NCBI GenBank assembly: GCA_009784575.1
Contig: WRBK01000007.1
Location: 1-64,000, forward strand
DNA: 64,000 nucleotides
Reading direction: 5' to 3'
From: Defluviitaleaceae bacterium
Lineage (GTDB): Bacteria > Bacillota > Clostridia > Lachnospirales > WRAX01
In this document: piece after piece, positions 28,358-36,896 of the stretch
How positions within the stretch are numbered: the first letter of the stretch is position 1
Layout of the letters: each line of letters opens with the position of its first letter
Program-made: the position numbers and the translations under genes
The notes under the pieces: model-generated
What the model saw: the letters and a program-made list of their open reading frames with translations, nothing else
Database searches by the model: none
Told to the model about the DNA's origin: nothing

Positions 28358-29662
28358 GTGACTATAGAGACCGCCCAGCAATATCTGCTGGAAAGTTACG
28401 GCAATGGCAAGAAAAAGGGGTTGGAGGCCATGTCGCAGGCTCTGGGGCTTTTGGGCAACCCACAAGATGACCTAAAAATAATACATGTAGCAGGCACAAA
28501 TGGCAAAGGTAGCTTTTGCGCTATGATGGCGGCTATCTTGCGAGAATCAGGGTTGCAGACAGGCTGCTTTATATCGCCGCATCTTGAGGTTTTCAACGAG
28601 CGATTTACCATAAACAACGAGATGATAAGCGATAGTGATTTTGCCGAATGCATTAGCAAAGTGGTTGAGGTAAGCCGCGCGATATTTGGTGATAACGATA
28701 CATTTAGTTATTTTGAAATCTTAACCCTTGTTGCTTTTATTTACTTTCAGCAAAAGCAAGTAGATATATGCCTGCTAGAGGTAGGCATCGGTGGACGGCT
28801 GGATTCAACAAATGTGATAAAATCACCGCTTTTATCCGTTATTATGTCCATAGGCATGGACCATATGGAAATACTTGGAGATACTGTAGAGCTGATAGCA
28901 ACGGAAAAGGCGGGCATAATAAAAGAAAATTGCCCTGTGGTATTGTACCCCAATGATGATTTGGTGTATAATATAATTGCGGACATTGCGATGTCAAAAA
29001 ATGCTAAAATACATAGTGCGAGGGATATTGACTTAAAAGTGTCCAAAACCACCCCGCAAGCGACATTCTTTAGCATATATCATGAATATTTTGGAACTGC
29101 AAACATAGAGCTAAACCTTGTAGGACAACATCAGTTGCAAAATGCCAGCGTTGTAATGGCGGCGGCGGTTGCCCTAAGGGATGTCGGCATAAGCATTGAT
29201 GCGGAACACATAAAGCGTGGTCTATCAAAGGTATATTGGCCAGGTAGAATGGAAATTGTCAATGAAAACCCTGTGATAATACTAGAGGGTGCACATAATC
29301 TTCAAGGTGCGCAAGCCGCCGCACACAGCATGAAAACACTGTTTGCGGATAAAGAAATTACCCTTGTTATGGGCATTATGGAAGATAAGGAATACAATGA
29401 AGTTGTGAAAACGCTCGTATCGCCCGCCTCAAAAGTTGTTTTTACAAAACCAAAATATGATTTTAGAGCCGCCACACCAGCCGCGCTTGCCGAGGTGCTT
29501 GGCAGGGATGCTCCAAAGGATATGCATATTGAGGATGATTGTCATATGGCATTGCAAAAAGCCATAGAAATCACAGATAATAAAAATGGTGTTATTTTTT
29601 GCTCGGGGTCGCTGTATTTGATAGGCGATTTGCGTAGCTTTGTAAAGGAAGGATTGTGCTAG
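28358..29662 (+). CDS. folC: Folylpolyglutamate/dihydrofolate synthase
   Basis: A 434-aa ATP-dependent ligase adding glutamate to folates. The P-loop HVAGTNGKGSFCAMM lies near residue 45, followed by TGCFISPHLEVFNERF, the Mur-ligase style LLEVGIGGRLDSTNVI, SIGMDHMEILGDT, and LEGAHNLQGAQAAAHSM near 310. I chose GTG 28358, nine bases after AAAGGA (28343-28348); ATG 28349 is too close to that site. It is followed at once by a small conserved-looking gene. Confidence 0.93.
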   Translation: MTIETAQQYLLESYGNGKKKGLEAMSQALGLLGNPQDDLKIIHVAGTNGKGSFCAMMAAILRESGLQTGCFISPHLEVFNERFTINNEMISDSDFAECISKVVEVSRAIFGDNDTFSYFEILTLVAFIYFQQKQVDICLLEVGIGGRLDSTNVIKSPLLSVIMSIGMDHMEILGDTVELIATEKAGIIKENCPVVLYPNDDLVYNIIADIAMSKNAKIHSARDIDLKVSKTTPQATFFSIYHEYFGTANIELNLVGQHQLQNASVVMAAAVALRDVGISIDAEHIKRGLSKVYWPGRMEIVNENPVIILEGAHNLQGAQAAAHSMKTLFADKEITLVMGIMEDKEYNEVVKTLVSPASKVVFTKPKYDFRAATPAALAEVLGRDAPKDMHIEDDCHMALQKAIEITDNKNGVIFCSGSLYLIGDLRSFVKEGLC

Positions 29663-29664
29663 GC

Positions 29665-29820
29665 ATGATTAATTTTGAAGAAGAGCTAAAAAAGTTTAAA
29701 CCTGTATTGGAAGTGGATGATTTGCAAGACCGCGTTGGCAATAACGATGTTAAAGATATCTTGGAGCTTTTGCAATATTTATCCACAAAGGCTGAAATAC
29801 CTGAAAGAGAAAGGGATTGA
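29665..29820 (+). CDS. Small acidic protein downstream of folC
   Basis: A 51-aa frame: MINFEEELKKFKPVLEVDD then LQDRV...VKDILELLQYL and a charged end ERERD. It begins two bases after the folC stop with AAGGAAGG upstream and ends overlapping the possible starts of the TPR gene, so it fits as a real coupled gene rather than a chance frame. It is predicted mostly helical. Function unknown. Confidence 0.6.
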   Translation: MINFEEELKKFKPVLEVDDLQDRVGNNDVKDILELLQYLSTKAEIPERERD

Positions 29821-29825
29821 TGCAT

Positions 29826-31304
29826 ATGGAAGCAATACATATGGATTGCCCAAGATGCGGCGGCCGCCAAACGGCAGAAGCCCACGATATCACCTGTGAA
29901 TACTGCAGCATAAATATGCCGCTATTTATTAAATCGCGGAATATGTCGGATGCTCATTATGATAGAGGGCTGGAATTGGCCAAGGCACGCAATCTCACGG
30001 CATCAATCGAAGAGCTGACATCTGCCCTACAAATAAATAAAAAGAACATAAAAGCCCGAAATCTTTTAGGGCTTTGTTATCATGCTACGGGACGTATTGG
30101 CGAGGCTCTACGTGAATGGGTTATCAGCTCCAACTATGGCGCGGATGAAAACCTCGCAAAGGACTATATACTAGATTTTCAAGATGATATACCGCTTTTG
30201 GAAAGTTATGCGGACGGATTGCATAATTATAACGAGGCTCTGCACTACATGAATCAGGGTAGTGAGGATTTGGCTGTAATACGCCTAAAACGTGCCATAG
30301 AAATTAATCCTAATTTCGTAGATGCGCTCAATTTGCTAGCACTTTGCTATATGATGACAGGCGAAAGACAAAGAGCGGGAGTCTTGGTGGAACGCGTTTT
30401 AATGATAGACGTTGGAAACCCTTTTGCTAGACGATATTATCGTGAAATATACCAAAAGAAAGTGCCTGCAGCCAAGCGATTAAAAATACAGGTTGACGAT
30501 ACGGAAAAAAGCTCTGCACAATCAAATGCAAGCGAAAAATCCATAGCACAACAAAAAAGCGAAAGGCAAAACCCCTTTGCTGTACAAAGCCAAAGGGCTA
30601 TGCCGAGAACATCGCATATTTCAGGCATCTTGCTTTTTGTTGCGGGTCTTGGGGCTATGTTTTTGTTTATGTTCGTGCTTGTGCTACCATCATATCTGGA
30701 GGAAAGTCTATCGGAGTCTGAAAGGCTTTCTACCGAACTTAGCACCAGACAAACCACCCATGCTAGCCAGATATCAGACCGCGACGAAACCATCGCAAGT
30801 CTTAATGAACAGCTAGATGATTATAGACGACTATCCGCTGACCAAGAAAATTTTATAGATAATCTGCAAAATGTGAATTGGGTAAATACTGCCCATGCCT
30901 ACCTAACACGCGACCAAGCACGCGAGGCTCTGTCGGCTCTCGAAAACGTAGATGTGGCACGGCTTTCGTCCGATGTAGATGCGCTATCGACATACAACTA
31001 TGTACGCCATAGGGCTACGCCTATAGTTGAGGAAAACTATTATCAACTAGGCGAAACCCTATTTAACACGGGTAACTATGACCTAGCTCGTGAGAACCTA
31101 GAGCGAGCCGCAAATCTCATTGTTTCGCGTCCAAATCCTTCTGATTCTGAGGTAGGGCATTATGTGTTTTATTATTTAGGGCGAATTGCGGAAATTCAAG
31201 AGGAGTTTGCTGTTGCGCGCTATCATTATCAAAGAGTTATTGATGATTTCCCTGGCACAAACCGCGTAAATGCGGCACAAACACGCCTAAATCAACTACA
31301 ATAA
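29826..31304 (+). CDS. TPR-repeat membrane protein with N-terminal zinc ribbon
   Basis: A 492-aa protein. The N-terminal zinc ribbon is CPRCGG...CEYCS (about residues 6-25). Cytoplasmic TPR-like helices follow at about 38-215 (NARNLLGLCYHATGRIGEALREW style). A Ser/Gln-rich linker leads to one TM helix at about 262-285. Beyond it lie a coiled coil (SLNEQLDDYRRLS) and further TPRs (YYQLGETLFNTGNYDLARENL, VARYHYQRVIDDFP) outside the membrane. Start ATG 29826 has AAAGGGA 10 bases away. Probably a scaffold in envelope assembly; no specific partner is indicated. Confidence 0.75.
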   Translation: MEAIHMDCPRCGGRQTAEAHDITCEYCSINMPLFIKSRNMSDAHYDRGLELAKARNLTASIEELTSALQINKKNIKARNLLGLCYHATGRIGEALREWVISSNYGADENLAKDYILDFQDDIPLLESYADGLHNYNEALHYMNQGSEDLAVIRLKRAIEINPNFVDALNLLALCYMMTGERQRAGVLVERVLMIDVGNPFARRYYREIYQKKVPAAKRLKIQVDDTEKSSAQSNASEKSIAQQKSERQNPFAVQSQRAMPRTSHISGILLFVAGLGAMFLFMFVLVLPSYLEESLSESERLSTELSTRQTTHASQISDRDETIASLNEQLDDYRRLSADQENFIDNLQNVNWVNTAHAYLTRDQAREALSALENVDVARLSSDVDALSTYNYVRHRATPIVEENYYQLGETLFNTGNYDLARENLERAANLIVSRPNPSDSEVGHYVFYYLGRIAEIQEEFAVARYHYQRVIDDFPGTNRVNAAQTRLNQLQ

Positions 31305-31396
31305 AATTTTTTAAAAATTAGCAGACAAAGATATGCCGCCTGCGTATATTATATTAGAAATCACATAAAGGATTTAAAATCAGGAGGTATAAAACT

Positions 31397-31747
31397 ATGA
31401 ACAAATCTGTATTTGGCTTAAATGAAAATATGGCGGCGGCTCTTGCCTACCTAGGCATATTTATCAGTGGCATAGTCATCCTAATCACAGAAAGAGAAAA
31501 CAAATTCGTTCGCTTTGCGGCATTGCAATCCACTGTGTTGTTTTTACCGCTATTTCTGGTGATGATGGTGCTGGGCTGGTTTACATGGATACCAATTTTG
31601 GGACCTCTAGTCTTTGGTCTTGTTAGCGGCATTATTGGATTTGTAACCTTCCTTGCTTGGATATACCTAATGTTTATGGCATACAAGGGTCAGGCTGTAA
31701 AAGTACCGTTTATTGGCGATATCTGCTGGGAGCAGGTACACAAGTAG
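31397..31747 (+). CDS. DUF4870/Tic20-like membrane protein
   Basis: A 116-aa protein with three hydrophobic helices, opening NMAAALAYLGIFISGIVILI then RENKFVRFAALQSTVLF, the pattern of the DUF4870/Tic20-like family. It ends in a KGQAVKVPFIGDIC element also typical of that family. Function unknown. Ribosome site AGGAGG is 9 bases before the ATG. It is a single-gene unit with its own terminator. Confidence 0.8.
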   Translation: MNKSVFGLNENMAAALAYLGIFISGIVILITERENKFVRFAALQSTVLFLPLFLVMMVLGWFTWIPILGPLVFGLVSGIIGFVTFLAWIYLMFMAYKGQAVKVPFIGDICWEQVHK

Positions 31748-31764
31748 AAATTTCATACAAAACC

Positions 31765-31794
31765 AGAGGGCGGATGATTCTGCCCTCTTTTTAT
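31765..31794 (+). terminator. Intrinsic terminator of the Tic20-like gene
   Basis: AGAGGGC 31765-31771 pairs with GCCCTCT 31782-31788, followed by a T-run. Confidence 0.85.
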
Positions 31795-31841
31795 AGCGTT
31801 TAAAGTCAAGAAATACTAGCCAAAACCCTCTATATTTTATT

Positions 31842-32774
31842 TTGAAGGGGCGAGATAACGATGCAAAAAAATCAAACGAAACCTCAGCGGCAATAGCAAG
31901 GATAAAGTCATACATCACTTTGCATATCCAAGAAACCATTACGGCAAGCGATTTGGCGAAAGCGGCTGGCTATTCGCAATACCATATGGCACGGATATTC
32001 AAAGAAGAAACAGGGCTTTCTCCTTTTGAATACCTACGCCACAAACGCCTGACCGCCGCCGCACATGCTTTGCGAGAAGGCAAGCAAAAAGTGCTAGATA
32101 TTGCCCTAGATTTTGTTTTTGATAGCCACGAGGGCTTTACACGAGCTTTTGCAAACGGATTTGGCATTTCTCCTAAGAAATATGCAAGCCATCCGCTGCC
32201 TGAGGGCTGGCTGATACCGCGCCGTTATCTCGACCGTTCTAAAACAAATACGGAGGTAGACAACATGAATGAAACAGCAGTGATTTTTACACAGATTATT
32301 GAGTGCCCTGCACGAAAGCTCATCCTCAAGCGCAGCACGAAAGCAGATGACTATTTTTCTTATTGTGAAGAGGTAGGTGGTGGCAAAAGTGATGATTCCG
32401 CGGTATGGGATGTTCTAAGCGAAATCAAAGAAGCTCTTTATGAGCCAGTGGGATTGTGGCTACCCAGAAACATGAGACCAGAAGGAACAGGCATCTATGC
32501 TCATGGGGTTGAAGTTTCTGCTAACTATGCAGGGGAAATCCCGAATGGATTTGATGTAATAGACCTAGAACCCTGCAAACTTCTTGTTTTTCAAGGCGAA
32601 CCTTATAGCGATGCAGAATTTGACAAAGCGATAGGCATATGCTTGGAGCGCATAAGCAAATTCAATCCAGAGGTCTATGGATACAAATATGCACCAGAGC
32701 TTGCTCCGAAAATGCAGTTAAAGCCTTGGGGCTGGCGTGGGTATATTGAAATGCAATCGATAGTAAGCAAGTAA
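31842..32774 (+). CDS. AraC-family regulator with GyrI-like effector domain, apparent 5' frameshift
   Basis: About 300 aa. The AraC double HTH is at the N-terminus (TASDLAKAAGYSQYHMARIF, then GFTRAFANGFGISPKKY), and a GyrI/effector-binding domain follows from about residue 140 (PARKLILKRS to the PWGWRGYIEM end). The good start, ATG 31861, has GAAGGGGCGAG upstream, but its frame stops after 11 codons. Adding one A to the seven-A run at 31865-31871 joins it to the main frame as MQKKSNETSAAIAR. The open frame itself can only start at TTG 31842, which overlaps the ribosome site. Either the run is miscounted or the gene is off or switchable. Confidence 0.8.
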   Translation: MKGRDNDAKKSNETSAAIARIKSYITLHIQETITASDLAKAAGYSQYHMARIFKEETGLSPFEYLRHKRLTAAAHALREGKQKVLDIALDFVFDSHEGFTRAFANGFGISPKKYASHPLPEGWLIPRRYLDRSKTNTEVDNMNETAVIFTQIIECPARKLILKRSTKADDYFSYCEEVGGGKSDDSAVWDVLSEIKEALYEPVGLWLPRNMRPEGTGIYAHGVEVSANYAGEIPNGFDVIDLEPCKLLVFQGEPYSDAEFDKAIGICLERISKFNPEVYGYKYAPELAPKMQLKPWGWRGYIEMQSIVSK

Positions 32775-32780
32775 ACCAAA

Positions 32781-32821
32781 AAAACCATAGGGCGGATGCT
32801 TATCCGACCTATGGTTTTTTG
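32781..32821. terminator. Bidirectional terminator between AraC and VOC genes
   Basis: AAAACCATAGG...CGGA pairs with TCCG...CCTATGGTTTT, with an A-run on the left and a T-run on the right. It serves both converging genes. Confidence 0.85.
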
Positions 32822-32834
32822 CAACTAGAAAGTC

Positions 32835-33197
32835 CTAATGCTCCGCCGAAAACATCCAATTTACTCCATATTTATCTTTTAATGAGCCATGTAATTCTGT
32901 AAAGTCCGCAGGTTGCAGGTCATATCTTATTTTGCCACCTTCCGCTAAGGCATCCCAAGCCTTTTGCAACTCATCAGCCTTTAGGCAAATGCTAATAAAC
33001 ATATTATTATTTACACTTTCTTCCTCAGAATCACAGCACAAAATAGTTGAACCTAATATATCAAGCTCTGCATGATAAACTTTATCAGAATTATCAGGAT
33101 ATTTCATTGCAAAATTAACTTTACCTTTAAAGATGCTCACATATCTTTCCATAGCTTCCATGCAGTTGCCATTAAACATTAAGTAAGTTTTAATCAT
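32835..33197 (-). CDS. VOC/PhnB-family protein
   Basis: A 120-aa protein of the glyoxalase-fold (VOC) superfamily, PhnB/DUF1338-like subgroup. The opening TYLMFNGNCMEAMERYVSIF (the 'FNGNCEEALEFY' motif), then VYHAELDILGSTILCCDS and the ending LKDKYGVNWMF, are characteristic. No specific enzymatic function is established for this subgroup. Ribosome site GGAGGT lies upstream of the ATG at 33197. It is co-directional with the nitroreductase gene 12 bases upstream, so both share the operator-controlled promoter at 34034-34070. Confidence 0.85.
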   Translation of the reverse strand: MIKTYLMFNGNCMEAMERYVSIFKGKVNFAMKYPDNSDKVYHAELDILGSTILCCDSEEESVNNNMFISICLKADELQKAWDALAEGGKIRYDLQPADFTELHGSLKDKYGVNWMFSAEH

Positions 33198-33208
33198 ATT
33201 TACCTCCT

Positions 33209-33811
33209 TTAACTATATACAAGAACCCGCTTTTCAATAGGCTCGAAAGCTTTTTCGCCATGTGGTTCTTGATTAGGTGCGCCAAAAGGAATCTGACCTA
33301 CCATCTTCCAAGAATCGGCTACACCCAGTTCTTTGCGAACATCTTCCTCTATAAGCTCCGAATAATGTTGCAGACTTGCCCCATAGCCCTCATCCGAGAG
33401 ATTGGTCCAAAGGACATATTTTAGCATACCGCTAGCTTGTTGCGCCCAAATAGGAAAGTTGTCTGCATATATGGCATATTGCTCTTGAAGACCTTTGACA
33501 ATATCAGCATCTTGGTAGAGCAGGATAGTGCCAACGCCGCCCGCAAAGCCATCAATACGCGCCTCTGTGGCAGAAAAATCATCCGCTGGAACTATAGCGC
33601 GCAACTTTTCTTTTAACATAGCCCAAAACCAACTGTTCTTTTCGCCCAAAAGCACTATTGCTCTTTGCTCCTGTGCATTAAATGCCGTCGGGCTATATTT
33701 AACACTATCATTAACAATTTCCATAAGCCTGTCCTTGGAGATAACCTCCTCATTTTTCAAAGCATGTATGCTTCTTCTGTTTACCATTGCTTCCTTAAAT
33801 GTTTTCATCAT
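33209..33811 (-). CDS. Nitroreductase-family FMN oxidoreductase
   Basis: A 200-aa protein of the nitroreductase fold (HBN1/YdgI-like subgroup). It begins TFKEAMVNRRSIHALKN with the FMN phosphate-binding RRSIHAL, then SPTAFNAQEQRAIVLLGE, and ends with GQIPFGAPNQEP. It would reduce nitro-aromatics or quinones with NAD(P)H. The start at 33811 has GGAGGG seven bases before it. A short paralogous reading frame precedes it on the same transcript. Confidence 0.85.
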   Translation of the reverse strand: MMKTFKEAMVNRRSIHALKNEEVISKDRLMEIVNDSVKYSPTAFNAQEQRAIVLLGEKNSWFWAMLKEKLRAIVPADDFSATEARIDGFAGGVGTILLYQDADIVKGLQEQYAIYADNFPIWAQQASGMLKYVLWTNLSDEGYGASLQHYSELIEEDVRKELGVADSWKMVGQIPFGAPNQEPHGEKAFEPIEKRVLVYS

Positions 33812-33822
33812 AACCCTCCGTC

Positions 33823-33999
33823 CTAATAGTGGAATAGCGCAACGGTTGCCCATTTGCTGCTAATAACTGCTCTATGCTCTTGCCCTACGCAAGATGTCGG
33901 GCAGTATCTCATACTTTCATTAACAACATCCATAAGCTCTTGACCTCTTTTCGCGTTTGCGCCTATTTTGTTAAATATGAATTCTTTAAGCATCTTCAT
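33823..33999 (-). pseudogene. Truncated nitroreductase paralogue (58-aa frame)
   Basis: A 58-aa frame with a strong ribosome site (CGGAGG, 9 bases before the ATG at 33999). It reads MKMLKEFIFNKIG and then ELMDVVNESMRYCPTSCVGQEHRAV. The latter part copies the neighbour's LMEIVNDSVKYSPTAFNAQEQRAI, so it is the N-terminal fragment of a duplicated nitroreductase. It ends 11 bases before the intact gene. It now acts at most as a leader peptide of the operon. Confidence 0.65.
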
Positions 34000-34033
34000 A
34001 GTATTACCTCCGTTTTAAAATTGACTTGAGAAT

Positions 34034-34070
34034 ATTATAACATTTAATTCCTAGTAAGTCAATAGGAATT
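34034..34070 (-). promoter_or_regulatory. Promoter with palindromic operator for the nitroreductase-VOC operon
   Basis: On the minus strand TTGACT (complement of 34057-34062), 17 bases, TATAAT (34034-34039). The -35 box sits in the centre of a perfect palindrome with 8-base arms AATTCCTA (34046-34053) and TAGGAATT (34063-34070). This layout is typical of repression by a dimeric winged-helix regulator (MarR/HxlR type). No such regulator gene lies in this window, although the AraC gene is close by. Confidence 0.7.
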
Positions 34071-34101
34071 ATAAAATATTTTTAATATTCCTTAGAATTT
34101 T

Positions 34102-35436
34102 TCAACGAGGGTTTTTCAACAATTCAACCAGATTTTCATAGGTATTCGTGCTTGGCTTCTCAATCACCTGTTCCATAAGATATTGCAAATGCTCTCCCAC
34201 AGCAGCCGAAGGGGCTATGCCTAGCTCCCTCATCACATCGCGCCCTGTTATTGCTAAGTCGCTTATCTTCACAGGCTCACCAGCGGCTATTATTTCTTCT
34301 AGCAGAGCCTTTGCGGTCAGCACATCTTGTAGCTTTTGCCCCTTAGCCCTATCGCTTTTCGCCATGTTATCAGCGGCTTGAAAATTTAGTACATCACGAG
34401 CAGCATCTGTACCTAATTTATTTAGCAAACGCTTTATGGCTGTCCTTTTTGTGCCATAGTCATTGCCATGATGCTTTATTATTGTCAATACACGGCTTGT
34501 TGTATGATTATCAAAACGCCAGTGGTCTAGGGCTTTTTCGGCTATCTTAGTAGATACTGCTTCGTGACTATGAAAATGATGTATACCATCAGCATCCATG
34601 GCTCTGGTATGCAGTTTGCCTGTATCGTGATACAATGCTGCTATACGCAACGCGGCATCAGGCGGGGTATTACGCAAAACGTGCAAACTATGACCCAAAA
34701 CATCATAGATATGATATGGATTGTTCTGCTCATATCCAGCAAGAGCTGCCATTTCAGGGAAAAGCGTATCAGCACAATCCTCCAAAAATATTTCTATCCT
34801 ATCGAAATCATCGGACAAAAGCATCTTCATAAGCTCCACACGAACACGCTCCACAGCTATATTATGCAGATTTTTCCGCCCATTTATGGCAGCATTACGT
34901 ACATCTGGTGCAAGGTCAAAACCTAGCGTTGCCGCAAAACGATATGCACGCATTATGCGAAGGTAATCCTCAGCAAAGCGTTCGCCAGCATTGCCAACAC
35001 AGCGAATGACACGGTCCTTTATGTCATCATGCCCGCCAAAATAGTCAACCAAGCCTGCCTGGTCGCTATACGCCATAGCATTTATCGTAAAATCGCGCCG
35101 CGCAAGGTCTTCACGCAAACTATCTGTAAAGCTAACACTATCTGGTCGCCTGCCGTCGCCATATGCGCCATCAATACGATATGTTGTCACCTCATAATAT
35201 TTATTCGTGGCATTTACAGCAATTGTGCCATGCCGCTCACCTATATCTATCATCTTGCGCCCCGCAAATACAGCCTTTATGTCAGATGGCAGGGCATTTG
35301 TGGTTATATCCCAATCCTCCGCCACGCGCCCAATAAGGCTATCGCGCACGCAACCGCCTACCACATAGGCATCAAATCCACGTGTAGCTAGTTTTTGAAT
35401 TATGTCGGCTGCACCTTTTGGTATATTTATTTTCAT
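34102..35436 (-). CDS. cca: CCA tRNA nucleotidyltransferase
   Basis: A 444-aa class II nucleotidyltransferase adding or repairing the CCA end of tRNA. Visible motifs are AYVVGGCVRDSLIG and DWDITTNA (the metal-binding DxD), RRDFTINAMAYS, ERFAEDYLRIMRAYRFAATL and the ERVRVELMKMLLS region. A C-terminal HD domain has IAALYHDTGKLHTR and HFHSHEAVS. No truncation seen. Ribosome site GGATG is modest. The 280-base region between it and the ImmA gene holds its promoter. Confidence 0.95.
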   Translation of the reverse strand: MKINIPKGAADIIQKLATRGFDAYVVGGCVRDSLIGRVAEDWDITTNALPSDIKAVFAGRKMIDIGERHGTIAVNATNKYYEVTTYRIDGAYGDGRRPDSVSFTDSLREDLARRDFTINAMAYSDQAGLVDYFGGHDDIKDRVIRCVGNAGERFAEDYLRIMRAYRFAATLGFDLAPDVRNAAINGRKNLHNIAVERVRVELMKMLLSDDFDRIEIFLEDCADTLFPEMAALAGYEQNNPYHIYDVLGHSLHVLRNTPPDAALRIAALYHDTGKLHTRAMDADGIHHFHSHEAVSTKIAEKALDHWRFDNHTTSRVLTIIKHHGNDYGTKRTAIKRLLNKLGTDAARDVLNFQAADNMAKSDRAKGQKLQDVLTAKALLEEIIAAGEPVKISDLAITGRDVMRELGIAPSAAVGEHLQYLMEQVIEKPSTNTYENLVELLKNPR

Positions 35437-35508
35437 GGAGCTTTCATCCTTATACAGATATTTTTGCCAACTGGTAAAATATATGATTATCCAGTCAACT
35501 ATTTTGCC

Positions 35509-35538
35509 ATTCTATCATATCTTATCAAGCCTTGTCAA
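35509..35538 (-). promoter_or_regulatory. Sigma-A promoter for cca
   Basis: Minus-strand TTGACA (complement of 35533-35538), 18 bases, TAGAAT (complement of 35509-35514). The rest of the 35437-35718 gap is AT-rich with a short AGTCG...CGACT repeat near 35657-35675 and no further gene. Confidence 0.55.
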
Positions 35539-35796
35539 TGTCATAACGCCACTGCAAACAAAACATTTATCTACGTAAATATGAATACACATAATAAATG
35601 TAGTTGAGCATGATTTGCATTGTATGTTTTTGCATTCATTTGAACATAATGACCAAATAAGTCGGTTTAAGCGACTATATTTAAAAAAATCTAGCTTTTT
35701 AAGAAAGTTTGTGATAAAATGAGATTAACATGGCTCTTTAGTAGAAAATTTAGAACATCACATCAAGAAAAAGCTGTTGAAAAAGGAGGCGTTGAA

Positions 35797-36336
35797 ATGG
35801 CAAAATTTGACGGAGTTAAGGAAGCAAAAAAACTCTACGAGAGACTTTTTGACGCTGATAGGGTAATATGGACTGGACAATATGTAACGGATTTGGAAAA
35901 AGTATTGGATGATCTTGACATAGGAGTTATTCGCGCTGATTTTAGCAAGGAATTTAATAATATTGATAGAATTAGAAATAACAATGTATCGGGGTTTTTG
36001 TTTAAAAACAAAGGGAAGCACACAATATTCATGAACACAAATACAAGCGAATCTGCCAAACGACAACGTTTTACACTTGCTCACGAAATCGGTCATTTTT
36101 GTTTAGGTCATTCTGAAGATAATGATACGTATTTTCGTCCGCGAGATATTAACTCTTCCTCAGGAAAAGATGAGTACGAAGTTTCGGCAAATGCCTTTGC
36201 TGCTGAACTATTAGTACCTGAAAAGTTAATAAAAAATCTGTATGAGGTTGGTCAGTCCACGAAGCTGCTGTCTGAAATTTTTAATGTGTCGGAAGATGTA
36301 ATAAAACATAGAATAAAAAATTTGGAGCTTAGATAA
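35797..36336 (+). CDS. ImmA/IrrE-family metallopeptidase
   Basis: A 179-aa zinc peptidase of the ImmA/IrrE (DUF955) group, with the HExxH motif in FTLAHEIGHFCLGH (near residue 96) and the downstream glutamate region EVSANAFAAELLVPEKL. Members cleave repressors or other regulators on stress. ATG 35797 is set by AAAAGGAGG. No HTH domain is fused or adjacent, unlike typical phage ImmA/ImmR pairs. It overlaps the next gene by one base (TAATG), so the two form a functional pair. Confidence 0.9.
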   Translation: MAKFDGVKEAKKLYERLFDADRVIWTGQYVTDLEKVLDDLDIGVIRADFSKEFNNIDRIRNNNVSGFLFKNKGKHTIFMNTNTSESAKRQRFTLAHEIGHFCLGHSEDNDTYFRPRDINSSSGKDEYEVSANAFAAELLVPEKLIKNLYEVGQSTKLLSEIFNVSEDVIKHRIKNLELR

Positions 36337-36860
36337 TGGGCAAATTGAATAACGAAAAAAATACGGACACCAACCAAGAAGACATAGCCGTTCTTGAGAA
36401 GGTTCGGGAAGAAAATAAGCAGGTGGTTCAGGATTATGAAGGTCATGCGCAGGAAGGGTATGACAAGACAGAACCTTCTACTTTTGCTGATACAATTCAT
36501 CAGCAAAATTCCCTCACGGGACTTGGTCTGTGCAACAGAATTTACGATGACTGGCTAAATACGGACAAAAGTGAGAAAAGACTGCGCAGAGCATTCATGT
36601 GGATAATTTTTATTTTTGTTATTATTCAGTTTGTCGTTGCTGTTATCCTTATGATTTCAAATCAGGAGATAAGCGATACAGTCTTTGTATCCTTCTTTGC
36701 GGCAATTCTGGTTCAATTCACAGGTGTGATTTTTGTTATGGCTAAGTATTTTTATAGTGAAAGAAGCACCAAGCCTTTAGAGGTAGTAGCGGCTCTGATA
36801 CAAACAATTGGGCAGACCAATAGGGATTATAACAACGAAAAAGAAAACGAAAAGGCATGA
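36336..36860 (+). CDS. Two-TM membrane protein paired with ImmA peptidase
   Basis: A 174-aa protein: about 85 soluble N-terminal residues rich in charge (DIAVLEKVREENKQVVQDYE), then two TM helices at about 88-110 (AFMWIIFIFVIIQFVVAVIL) and 118-140. A short C-terminal cytoplasmic helix follows (LEVVAALIQTIGQ). No family recognised. Tight coupling to a peptidase and the small 2-TM layout resemble effector/sensor membrane proteins of bacterial conflict systems. This is analogy only. Confidence 0.7.
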   Translation: MGKLNNEKNTDTNQEDIAVLEKVREENKQVVQDYEGHAQEGYDKTEPSTFADTIHQQNSLTGLGLCNRIYDDWLNTDKSEKRLRRAFMWIIFIFVIIQFVVAVILMISNQEISDTVFVSFFAAILVQFTGVIFVMAKYFYSERSTKPLEVVAALIQTIGQTNRDYNNEKENEKA

Positions 36861-36894
36861 CTGGCAAATGTTGGTCATGCCTTTTCGTTTTTTT
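36850..36894 (+). terminator. Strong intrinsic terminator of the ImmA operon
   Basis: AAAAGGCATGAC 36850-36861 and GTCATGCCTTTT 36874-36885 form a 12-base stem followed by a T-run. The stem includes the stop codon of the 2-TM gene, and its A/T flanks can also serve the convergent gene. Confidence 0.9.
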
Positions 36895-36896
36895 AC

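Noticed and set aside
31861-31896. Eleven-codon upstream peptide of the AraC gene as a true leader peptide
   Set aside because: Adding one A joins it smoothly to the regulator, so a frameshift is the simpler reading.
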